Origin: Taklimakanibacter deserti
GTDB taxonomy: Bacteria > Pseudomonadota > Alphaproteobacteria > Rhizobiales > Aestuariivirgaceae
DNA length: 64,000 nt
Direction of reading: 5' to 3'
Assembly (NCBI GenBank): GCA_003574785.1
Contig: QORU01000007.1
Coordinates: forward strand, 186,001 to 250,000
Positions 1 through 7,034 of this stretch are shown one piece after another; position 1 is the first letter of the stretch; each line of letters begins with the position of its first letter. Under the pieces are notes generated by a model. It made no database searches and was not told the DNA's origin. It was given only the letters and a program-made list of their open reading frames with translations. A program made the position numbers and the translations under genes.

Positions 1-1
1 C

Positions 2-124
2 CTCATCGGCAAGAAGATCGTCATCGACGGGAAAATGGAGGTGTGCTTCTCGGTCGAGCGCCTGCCGCATGCGCCGCCGGTGAAGAAAGGCGAGCGCGTG
101 AGCCTTTTGATCAAAAAGGGATGA
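2..124 (+). CDS. C-terminal fragment of a small conserved protein, paralogue of the protein at 15987-16328
   Basis: The left window edge cuts this gene; only the last 40 codons and the TGA stop remain. The visible part reads as LIGKKIVIDGKMEVCFSVER followed by a basic tail with KKGERVSLLIKK. It aligns almost residue for residue with the C-terminal half of the complete gene at 15987-16328 (LIGKKVVIDGRMEHCFSVER). The two are therefore members of one small family. I do not recognise the domain. A conserved Cys-Phe-Ser-Val-Glu-Arg core and alternating beta-like segments suggest a compact beta fold. The paralogue sits under a stress-type promoter, so a stress role is an inference. The next gene starts inside the stop (ATGA). 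Confidence 0.75.
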   Translation, partial: LIGKKIVIDGKMEVCFSVERLPHAPPVKKGERVSLLIKKG

Positions 125-363
125 GGGCGGTCCGGTTTGATGCCATGAACGATCCTCCTTTTGACAAGATCGAGCTCATGTTGTTCGACGCGGTGCTCGA
201 GGAAGTCAGCCGCGATCTCGAAATCGCCGACGAAGCGGGTCTTTCAAGGCTGCGCGCCAGAATTCTCTTCCTCGGCAAGATCGGCGTTCGAGACTTCGAC
301 GTCCTTTATACCTATGCCACGAGGCCCCAGATCTTCAAATTTTCGATGGTCGATCCGGCCTAG
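121..363 (+). CDS. Small hypothetical protein
   Basis: 80 residues if translation starts at the ATG at 121, which overlaps the upstream stop in an ATGA arrangement and implies translational coupling. An internal ATG at 145 would give 72 residues. The protein is acidic and amphipathic with no membrane segment or signal peptide. Its middle part (LMLFDAVLEEVSRDLEIADE) looks helical. I do not recognise a family. Because it is coupled to the upstream member of the unknown CFSVER family, the two are probably co-expressed. Confidence 0.6.
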   Translation: MRAVRFDAMNDPPFDKIELMLFDAVLEEVSRDLEIADEAGLSRLRARILFLGKIGVRDFDVLYTYATRPQIFKFSMVDPA

Positions 364-602
364 CTCCTGTCCCGCGAACCGCCATCCAAAGCATCGCCCG
401 CCTGCAACTGTCGCAAATGGCCGGCTGAGGTGTCGCGGCTGTGACAGCGCGCAGATCGTCGATCCGATGTTCATATGGCGTCCAACACCACAATCAGATG
501 GCGCACCGTCACTGGGCGGCGTCCATCACCGCCCTGCTCTGCGACTCGGAAAGTTTCTCATCGGTTGTTACATCGCAAGCAAGTCCTCAATGAGCCTGAA
601 TA

Positions 603-627
603 GGAACCATATGCCCCTGCGCGTGTT
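603..627 (+). promoter_or_regulatory. Candidate sigma-EcfG promoter, GGAAC-N16-TGTT
   Basis: GGAAC at 603-607 and TGTT at 624-627, 16 bases apart, end 27 bases before the start at 655. The -10 element is TGTT, one base off the consensus CGTT. The rest of the 364-654 interval shows no convincing gene. Confidence 0.5.
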
Positions 628-654
628 CGATCAGAAAACTCCACGGGAGAAAAC

Positions 655-1632
655 ATGGACAGCTCTTCCTCATCTTCAGTCGGCTCACTGCGGCTCAAGG
701 CCGAAAACTCCAGGGCGCGTCTTAAAGAGACAATAGGCCAGTTCAACGAAGCCCTTTCGGAAACCAGCGACGACATCAAGACGACCTTTTCTCCAGAGCA
801 CCTGAAAGACGAAGCGCGCGCCTATGCCAAGAAAAAGCAAGCGAACCTCGTTCGCTCCGTGCGCGAGAGCGTGACTAACCGGCCTCTCGAAGCCCTGGCC
901 ATTGGAGCCGTAGTCACCTATCCGCTTCTCGGCCTGCTCAGAAAAGTTCCAGTCCCCCTCGCCTTGATCGGCGCCGGCCTTATCCTCGTCCGCAAAGGAA
1001 ATGGCAAAAACACGGCAGCACCGACGAGCCTGGCTGAAGATGAAGATCAAGACAGGAGTGAGGAAGGGCTGGGCGGAAGGCTTCGTGCCGGTCTGAAGGA
1101 AGCGCAAGGTACGATTGCGTCCAAGGGCGCCCATGCGGCGAAAAGCCTGGTCGGGATGGCCAGTTCCGCGGCTGCGGGCGTCGAGTGCAAGACACAAGAC
1201 TTTGCGGCCACTACGGCGCAAGCGGCCAAGAACACGGGCGACAGCCTCGCGAGCCTGGTCGAGCGCAACCCGTTGATCGTCGGGGGCGTGGCGCTGGCCG
1301 TCGGCGGCTTCATTGCCGCCTCCCTCCCCGCATCGAGGATCGAAGAACGCGTTCTCGGCAAGGGCGGCGAAGTCTTGAAGGACACCGCGCGGAAAGCCAC
1401 GGATGAAGCGGTCCAGGGGGCCAAGGCGGAGGCAAGCAGGGTCGTCGACGATATTTCCGTCGCCGCGCGTGGTGCCGGCCTCACGCCTAAAGCCTTGGAT
1501 CAAGCCGTCGATACCGTCGCGGACAAGGTCGCCTCGGTTGCGGATCGGGCCGTTGATGCCGCACTCGGCGGGAAGACCTCGAAGGCTGAAACTGGAAGTA
1601 AACGCGATGGAGACGAGAATGCAAGGTTTTGA
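655..1632 (+). CDS. Membrane-anchored coiled-coil stress protein with repeated helical modules
   Basis: 325 residues. The N-terminal part is charged and helical (residues 1-80, rich in K/E/R). Two membrane-type stretches follow: residues about 80-115 (ALAIGAVVTYPLLGLLRK and PLALIGAGLILVRK) and about 203-225 (NPLIVGGVALAVGGFIAASL). The tail after about 230 is long, Ala/Lys/Asp-rich and amphipathic. This resembles the ElaB/YqjD/DUF883 type of membrane-tethered helical stress proteins and proteins annotated in rhizobia as nutrient-deprivation-induced; that assignment is by general character, not by a diagnostic motif. A GGGAG ribosome site precedes the ATG. It is first in a four-gene operon with overlapping ends, behind a stress-type promoter. 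Its C-terminal module is clearly paralogous to that of the gene at 2550. Confidence 0.75.
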   Translation: MDSSSSSSVGSLRLKAENSRARLKETIGQFNEALSETSDDIKTTFSPEHLKDEARAYAKKKQANLVRSVRESVTNRPLEALAIGAVVTYPLLGLLRKVPVPLALIGAGLILVRKGNGKNTAAPTSLAEDEDQDRSEEGLGGRLRAGLKEAQGTIASKGAHAAKSLVGMASSAAAGVECKTQDFAATTAQAAKNTGDSLASLVERNPLIVGGVALAVGGFIAASLPASRIEERVLGKGGEVLKDTARKATDEAVQGAKAEASRVVDDISVAARGAGLTPKALDQAVDTVADKVASVADRAVDAALGGKTSKAETGSKRDGDENARF

Positions 1633-2131
1633 AAGAGACGAGGGTCTGCCGCAAGCCGACCAGGCCGGAGCTCAGTCAGTGGGAGATGAAATGAAGGCCG
1701 CGGCGTCAGAATCGGCAGAGAAGGTGACGAGCGCCGTCCGCGAACAGGCGGCCAAAGTCGGAGAAAAAGCGAAAACGATCGCGGGCGATACCGGAAAGAA
1801 GATCGAGAAGGCCTTGAACGAACAGCGCGCCACAGGGGCCGACTATCTGCAGAGCATGGCCGGTCTCGTCCATCAAGCGGCTGACGTCTTCGAGAGGGAG
1901 GTCCCGCAAGCCTCGCGCTATATCCACCAGGCGGCGCAGCAAATCGACACGGTAGCCGATGCCGTCCGGACAAAGAACGTGCAGGACGCCGTCCACGAGA
2001 TGCAGGATTTTGCCCGCCGCCAGCCGGCCATCTTCTTCGGCGGCGCCTTGTTTCTGGGCTTTGCCGCGGTGCGGCTCTTCAAAACGACCGCCCCCAGATC
2101 CGGCCAGAATGGCAGACAAGCCGGGCAGTGA
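1607..2131 (+). CDS. Helical stress protein with single C-terminal membrane segment
   Basis: 174 residues from the ATG at 1607, chosen because GGAAG lies eight bases upstream and the start overlaps the preceding gene by 26 bases. Upstream in-frame starts lie inside that gene. The protein is a charged, Ala/Lys/Glu-rich helix with one C-terminal hydrophobic segment (RQPAIFFGGALFLGFAAVRL, residues about 140-160), matching the membrane hairpin of its two neighbours. This is the layout of membrane-tethered YtxH/apolipophorin-like stress proteins. No catalytic motif is present. Role inferred only from context: envelope or nucleoid protection under stress. Confidence 0.7.
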   Translation: METRMQGFERDEGLPQADQAGAQSVGDEMKAAASESAEKVTSAVREQAAKVGEKAKTIAGDTGKKIEKALNEQRATGADYLQSMAGLVHQAADVFEREVPQASRYIHQAAQQIDTVADAVRTKNVQDAVHEMQDFARRQPAIFFGGALFLGFAAVRLFKTTAPRSGQNGRQAGQ

Positions 2132-2154
2132 GCTGCTGAAAGGAGCGCCGTTCC

Positions 2155-2553
2155 ATGTCCCTCGTTGATCGATCACGTTCGCTTTCAAGATTGCTTGGCC
2201 GGGGCGTCGAACAGCTCGGCGACCTGCTGCAGACCGAAGTCCAGCTGGCCCAGGCCGAGCTCTCCGAAAAAGTCTCCGATATCGGCAGGGGCGTGACGTA
2301 TCTGGCCGCCACCGCCATATTTCTGATTCCCGTCATAACGCTGCTTCTCCTCGCCCTTGCGCTCTGGCTCAGGGACGCCACGGGCATGTCCCTCGCCCTG
2401 TCGATGCTCATTTCCGCCCTGCTGGGAGCCGTGATCGGCGCAATCTGCGCTTTTTCGGGGATGAAATACCTTCGACCGAACAACCTCAAGCCAAGCGTCA
2501 CACTGCAGCAAATCAAGCGGGACATCGCAGCCGCCAAGGATATCGCCACATGA
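2155..2553 (+). CDS. Putative holin-superfamily III membrane protein (phage_holin_3_6-like)
   Basis: 132 residues. An amphipathic N-terminus (LLGRGVEQLGDLLQTEVQLA, residues about 13-32) is followed by two strong transmembrane helices (about 50-70 and 78-103) and a short basic tail. This is the standard layout of the phage holin family III proteins that occur beside DUF3618-like proteins in alphaproteobacteria. Despite the name there is no phage context here. AAAGGAG lies ten bases before the ATG, and the stop overlaps the next start (ATGA), so it is co-translated with the 2550 gene. Confidence 0.8.
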   Translation: MSLVDRSRSLSRLLGRGVEQLGDLLQTEVQLAQAELSEKVSDIGRGVTYLAATAIFLIPVITLLLLALALWLRDATGMSLALSMLISALLGAVIGAICAFSGMKYLRPNNLKPSVTLQQIKRDIAAAKDIAT

Positions 2554-3236
2554 GATCCACACAGCTCATTGACAATTTGAACAACGCCGTGCGCGAGAAT
2601 CCCGTTGCGGCGGGCCTCATTGGGTTGGGACTCGCCTGGATCGTGCTGGGACAATCCGGCCCGGCCGTCCGGCAATCCGACATGGCGCGCAGCGCCAAAC
2701 GGGCGATCGACGCTACGGTCGACACCGCATCCAATGCGGCACGCGAGGCCCTAAACCAGGCGCAAACGGCCGCCAGCGGCATCCAGGATGCCGTGTCCCA
2801 GGGTGTGGAAGCCGCGAGCACCAAGATCGACGACGCGGTCGAGGGCCTCAAGACGTCACACCATGAGCCCAAATACCAAAGCGAACTGCAGCGGCACTTT
2901 CCCTCGCCGCCATCGAGCAGGTTAGCAGATTTGCTCGACCGGCAGCCCCTGGCATTGGCGGGCGTCGGCCTGGCGGTCGGTGCCGCACTGGCAGCCGCCT
3001 TTCCCGCGACCGACGTCGAAAGCCGGATCATGGGATCAACCGGCGAAAAGCTGAAGGAAACCGTGGCGAGCACAACGGACAGGATCGTCGACAGGGCCGG
3101 TGCAGCGATCGACGAGGCCGTCGACGAAGCTGTCGCTCAAGATCTGACGCCCGAAGCCGTCAAGGAGGCGGTCAGAGCCGGGGCCGAGAAATTGAAGACG
3201 GTCGCGGATGCCGGTCTCGACTCGATGAGGAAGTGA
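2550..3236 (+). CDS. DUF3618-like membrane protein
   Basis: 228 residues. The N-terminus (LIDNLNNAVRENPVAAGLIG then LGLAWIVLG) is characteristic of DUF3618 proteins: a short helix and one membrane segment. A helical linker follows, then a second membrane segment (RQPLALAGVGLAVGAALAAA, about residues 130-150) and an amphipathic tail with FPATDVESRIMGSTGEKLKE. That second half is homologous to the C-terminal half of the 655 gene (LPASRIEERVLGKGGEVLKD). The shared module points to an internal duplication within the operon. Function is unknown; such proteins are usually reported as stress or starvation induced. Confidence 0.75.
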   Translation: MRSTQLIDNLNNAVRENPVAAGLIGLGLAWIVLGQSGPAVRQSDMARSAKRAIDATVDTASNAAREALNQAQTAASGIQDAVSQGVEAASTKIDDAVEGLKTSHHEPKYQSELQRHFPSPPSSRLADLLDRQPLALAGVGLAVGAALAAAFPATDVESRIMGSTGEKLKETVASTTDRIVDRAGAAIDEAVDEAVAQDLTPEAVKEAVRAGAEKLKTVADAGLDSMRK

Positions 3237-3352
3237 TCTTTTCTTTATTTAGAGCGCGAATTGGCGGGCCGACCTTGGGGTTCCAACCGGACATAGGTTG
3301 TGAAGGCGCCTCCGAACATGCCCCAAGATGCGTCAGATAAAAGAACCGGCAC

Positions 3353-3964
3353 TTATGTCCACGCATCGGCGAGCGGTCCGTCCGTTCCATAGACCGGATC
3401 TTTTCGCGGGCGGCCGACCTTAGCGATGGACTTGACGGCTTTCGCATAGTCCTCGCTGCGGGTGCACTCGTCATAGGTTCCACGCGGCGGATAGGCTCCA
3501 ACAGCCATAAAGTCCTTGCTCGCGTCCAAGCACTGATGACCGGTGCCCGCCGGCAGTACGAATACGTCGCCGGCCTTTCCATAGCAGGTACGTCCGCGAT
3601 TACCGCCGAAGCGGACCTTCACCTTGCCACGGGCAATCCCGATGACCTCATGGATGCGCGAATGGTAGTGCACATAACTGTAAATTCCGCCGCGCCAGCT
3701 GTCGCCCCAGCCGTTAATGCCGAAAAGATCCTCGAGGACCGCAGCAGGATCGGCATTGGATGGCAGCGCAACCGGGCTGCGATAAGAAATAAGCGGCCAT
3801 TCAGGATGATTTGGAATGATGCCGTCGTCCCGAAAACGATAAAGGTTCGGCTTTCGGGCAATAATGAGCTGCGGAATTTCGGACTTCGGAACACGCTGCC
3901 AGCCGGTCAGCCTCTCGGCGAACCTCTTGAGCTTCTCGGATGAATGGGGAAGCAGGATACTCAT
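3353..3964 (-). CDS. Cupin-domain protein of the YjlB type
   Basis: 203 residues from the ATG at 3964; a GTG at 4009 would add 15 residues, and neither start has a clear ribosome site. A short N-terminal arm precedes a single cupin barrel with YSYVHYHSRIHEVIGIARGK (first metal motif, residues about 104-123) and a second strand set with GDVFVLPAGTGHQC. Histidines in HYHSRIHE and the TGHQC histidine are the expected metal ligands. The GIIPNHPEWPLISY segment is typical of the YjlB subfamily. The substrate is unknown. It lies convergent with the 655-3236 operon. Confidence 0.8.
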   Translation of the reverse strand: MSILLPHSSEKLKRFAERLTGWQRVPKSEIPQLIIARKPNLYRFRDDGIIPNHPEWPLISYRSPVALPSNADPAAVLEDLFGINGWGDSWRGGIYSYVHYHSRIHEVIGIARGKVKVRFGGNRGRTCYGKAGDVFVLPAGTGHQCLDASKDFMAVGAYPPRGTYDECTRSEDYAKAVKSIAKVGRPRKDPVYGTDGPLADAWT

Positions 3965-4159
3965 TCTTGGGGTCCAGGACAGCTCAGCGACTCCCTTTAA
4001 ATGCTTCACGGAACAAGAAAGTTCCTCTACGAGAGCCGGAAGGCTTGATTTCCGGGAACCGCCGCCCGGTCAGTGCGCAAAACAGATCTCATCGACGATC
4101 AGGAGAAACTTTAATTCAACGCCGCGCTTATCTAGAGCTGCTTATCTCCGGAGGATAAA

Positions 4160-4582
4160 TTGCCAAGGCCAAAGCGAACAAGGACAAAGAACAAAACGAA
4201 AATGGGTGTCGGTGTCCTTGTCGTCTCGAACAAGAAGCCCGGCCAAATGCTTCTCGTAACATCGCGGCACTCGAAGACCTGGGCACTGGCCAAGGGACAG
4301 ATCGACCCCTCCTTAGGACCTTTAGAATCGGCCAGGCGGGAAGCCTTCGAAGAGGCCGGTGTGCGTGGCCGCATGTCATCTGTTCCGATCGGCTCATATC
4401 TCCACCAAAACTCTGCGGGCGACGTCTTTCGGATCCGGGTTTTCAAGATGCATGTTCGGATCGAGCTTGCCAAATGGCCCGAAAAGGAAGAGCGCCGGCG
4501 GCGCTGGATATCCGCCAGGTCCGCTTTGAAACTGGTCGCCAATTCAAGCCTTCGACAGCTTATCGAGGCACAGCTCGCATGA
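4160..4582 (+). CDS. Nudix hydrolase
   Basis: 140 residues. It starts at TTG, supported by GGAGGA just upstream (4150-4155), so the rare start codon looks genuine. The Nudix box runs from Gly46 to Val68 and ends in REAFEEAGV, keeping the catalytic Arg-Glu and Glu-Glu. The first conserved Glu of the box is replaced by Leu52. The WALAKGQID segment just before the box is usual for this type, which hydrolyses nucleoside diphosphates linked to another group or polyphosphates. The stop overlaps the start of the oxidoreductase gene (ATGA), so the two are translationally coupled. Confidence 0.85.
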   Translation: MPRPKRTRTKNKTKMGVGVLVVSNKKPGQMLLVTSRHSKTWALAKGQIDPSLGPLESARREAFEEAGVRGRMSSVPIGSYLHQNSAGDVFRIRVFKMHVRIELAKWPEKEERRRRWISARSALKLVANSSLRQLIEAQLA

Positions 4583-6198
4583 GGATAAATGCCGCGGCGG
4601 AGGCCTCGCGTTCCTTGTGGATGGAAGTCGCGCCGTTTCGCGCCACACCCCTGGAAAAATCCAACACCACGGAGGTCGCCATCATCGGCAGCGGCATCTG
4701 CGGCACGTCCCTCGCCTATGAGCTCACGAGCAAGGGGGTGGCTGTCGTCATGCTCGACCGCGGGCAGATCGCGCGCGGCATGAGCTCGCGCACCAGCGCC
4801 CATCTGACGTTCCAAAGTGACGATCTCTATCAGGAAGTGATCGCCCGGCGTGGCGAACGCATTGCCAAGCTGCACTATCAAAGCCAGCGGGCGGCCGTCG
4901 ACCGCATCGAGACCATCGTGAAGAGCGAAGGCATCGCTTGCGATTACAAGCGCCTCGACGGCATCCTCGGCCTGGCGCGCGGGCAGAAGGTCGAGCTCCT
5001 GAAGGACGAGATCGAGGCTTGCCACCGGCTCGGCTACAGCGAGGTCCGCTGGGCGACAAAGGAGGAACTGGCCAGGCTCAAGACGACGAGCGGCCTCTGT
5101 TTTCCCCAGCAAGCCCGTTTCCATCCGATCAAATATCTCAACGCACTCTTGAAGAGAATCGAAGCCCGCGGCGGCCATATCCATGCACATAGTCCCGTGA
5201 TCAGACTTGAAGAGACGCGAACCGGCGTCACGCTCACCACGGCCTCGGGTCAGACGGTCAGGGCCAAGACGGCCGTCGTCGCCACCAATTCGCCGATCGA
5301 GCCCAAGGTTGCGATCCACACCAAGCAGATGCCCTATCGGAGCTACGTGCTCGGTGCAGAAATCCCCAAGAAAAAGATCGCCGATGCGCTCTATTGGGAC
5401 ACGGAGGATCCCTATCACTATGTGAGGCTGCAGCCCGGTTCGCGGCGCGACATGCTCATCGTCGGCGGCGAGGACCATCGTACGGGCGAAGCGGACAATG
5501 CCGAGGTCCGCTTCCGCAAGCTCGAGACGTGGATGCGCCGGCGTTTTCCGGAAGCGGGAGCCGTCAAATATCGCTGGTCGGGGCAGATTTTGGACCCAAT
5601 CGACTATACGGCCTTCATCGGGCGCAGCCCGGGCCGCAAGCGGACCTTTCTGGCGACGGGCGATTCCGGGCAAGGCCTGACCCATGGCGTCGTGGCGGGG
5701 CTATTGCTCGCCGACTTCATCCGCGGCAAATCTTCGCCATGGCAAGGCGTCTATCGCCCGCAGCGCAAGACGATCGACGCGCTCGGCCGCTATGTCTCAG
5801 ACAATCTGGCCGTAGCCGAAAACATGCTCGGCTATTTGACCCCCGGCCAGATTTCGGTGGCGGAACGCCTCAAACCCGGCAATGGCGCTATTCTGCGCCA
5901 TGGTCTCGAGAAGCTGGCGGTTTGCCGTGATCGCAAAGGCAGGCTCCATGTCCACTCGGCGAGCTGCACCCATGTCGGCTGCCTCATCAAATGGAATTCC
6001 TTCGAACAGTGCTGGGATTGCCCCTGCCATGGCTCGCATTTCGCGCCTGACGGGGAAGCGCTCAACGCACCGGCGGTGAACGCGCTCGCGACGGCGAAGC
6101 TTCCCCGGCGAAGCGCAGAGCCTGCGAGCAGACGACGTTCCGCTTCCGCACGGCATGGCGCGGTGGCGCAAGACCCGACACAGAGCCAAAGGGGGTAG
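4579..6198 (+). CDS. FAD-dependent oxidoreductase with C-terminal Rieske [2Fe-2S] domain
   Basis: 539 residues from the ATG at 4579, which overlaps the Nudix stop; Met15 (4621) is an alternative. An N-terminal dinucleotide fold carries AIIGSGICG (about 34-42) for FAD, followed by a DAO-type fold to about residue 420. The C-terminal Rieske domain has CTH at 463-465 and CPCH at 482-485, with Cys468 and Cys484 placed for the stabilising disulfide of high-potential Rieske clusters. Proteins of this build (glycine oxidase-like plus Rieske) are common in stress gene clusters, but their electron donor and substrate are not established. A basic Ser/Arg-rich tail of about 30 residues follows the Rieske domain. 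Confidence 0.9.
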   Translation: MRINAAAEASRSLWMEVAPFRATPLEKSNTTEVAIIGSGICGTSLAYELTSKGVAVVMLDRGQIARGMSSRTSAHLTFQSDDLYQEVIARRGERIAKLHYQSQRAAVDRIETIVKSEGIACDYKRLDGILGLARGQKVELLKDEIEACHRLGYSEVRWATKEELARLKTTSGLCFPQQARFHPIKYLNALLKRIEARGGHIHAHSPVIRLEETRTGVTLTTASGQTVRAKTAVVATNSPIEPKVAIHTKQMPYRSYVLGAEIPKKKIADALYWDTEDPYHYVRLQPGSRRDMLIVGGEDHRTGEADNAEVRFRKLETWMRRRFPEAGAVKYRWSGQILDPIDYTAFIGRSPGRKRTFLATGDSGQGLTHGVVAGLLLADFIRGKSSPWQGVYRPQRKTIDALGRYVSDNLAVAENMLGYLTPGQISVAERLKPGNGAILRHGLEKLAVCRDRKGRLHVHSASCTHVGCLIKWNSFEQCWDCPCHGSHFAPDGEALNAPAVNALATAKLPRRSAEPASRRRSASARHGAVAQDPTQSQRG

Positions 6199-6286
6199 AA
6201 TTTCGTTCAGCTATCCGAGCAGGCTGGGTCGACGCCGGAGCGCTCCCACTTCAGCGGAACGCTCATCCACGATCCAAGGCGACAAG

Positions 6287-6823
6287 CTAGCCTGCAGGCT
6301 TCCTTCGCTTTTTGTGCGATTCAGCAGCGTCATTCCTGATGATGCTAATCTGTCCATCGGATTCCATATAGGCGCGCTTCACTTGCGCAAGTTTTCCGAT
6401 GCCTTGCTGTCGGAGTTGGCTCATCATCTCCTCGGGCGTAATCAGCTCCTGCCGCAGGTTTTGCCTCAGCATTTTGCCTTCCCGCACCAGCAGCAACGGT
6501 GGCGGACTAACGAATTTGTTAAAGATTTGCGACTTGTGGGCAAGCCAGTCGATCGCAAAATCCCAGGCAACAATAGTCAGAACAAGCAAGAGACCTTCCG
6601 TCACGGACTCGTACTGCTTCGAAAACCCGTTTTGAGCCGCATCGGCAATCAGGACGATCAACAGAATGTCGGAAAGACTGAACGATCCAGCCTGCCGCTT
6701 CATAAAAAACCGCATCAGGATGAAAAGGCCCAAATACATCAACGACCCCCTGAGCACCACCTCCGCGATCGAGTGAGTTGGGATCCAAAGTCCGGGCCAG
6801 TCTATACTGAAAAGCTTATCCAC
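6287..6823 (-). CDS. DUF421 (YetF-like) membrane protein
   Basis: 178 residues. Three N-terminal hydrophobic helices (about 20-45, 50-68, 74-95) are followed by a cytosolic YetF-type domain containing PPPLLLVREGKMLRQNLRQE and ITPEEMMSQLRQQGI, features of the DUF421 family. Length is near the family norm of 160-230. Related proteins in Bacillus are spore or stress membrane proteins of unknown biochemical activity. It is transcribed alone, divergent from the catalase gene. Confidence 0.85.
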   Translation of the reverse strand: MDKLFSIDWPGLWIPTHSIAEVVLRGSLMYLGLFILMRFFMKRQAGSFSLSDILLIVLIADAAQNGFSKQYESVTEGLLLVLTIVAWDFAIDWLAHKSQIFNKFVSPPPLLLVREGKMLRQNLRQELITPEEMMSQLRQQGIGKLAQVKRAYMESDGQISIIRNDAAESHKKRRKPAG

Positions 6824-6984
6824 CTTCAGCGCTCGCTCCGCTGCCTGTTTTCGTCGGAGTCTTGTCGATCAACCTATGACACCCCTTCTAATCGACAAAG
6901 CATGGTCGAGGTTCCGGACTAGCGCGCCCCCGCGCTTCACGGTCATTCGCTGCTTGCGCCCGTAGCATAGCTCTCCGTCTCTTT

Positions 6985-7010
6985 GGAACTTTTCGCCGTT
7001 GCTGCCCGTT
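6985..7010 (+). promoter_or_regulatory. Sigma-EcfG promoter, GGAAC-N17-CGTT
   Basis: A perfect match: GGAAC at 6985-6989 and CGTT at 7007-7010, spaced 17 bases and ending 24 bases before the catalase start at 7035. Confidence 0.75.
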
Positions 7011-7034
7011 TCGTTCAGCCACGAGGAGAGGTCC

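Noticed and set aside
2155..2553. The holin-like protein as evidence for a prophage
   Set aside because: Proteins of this family occur in non-phage stress operons, and no phage gene is nearby.
4474..4578. A longer N-terminus for the FAD-Rieske oxidoreductase
   Set aside because: It would lie wholly inside the Nudix gene; the ATGA overlap at 4579 is the more natural start.
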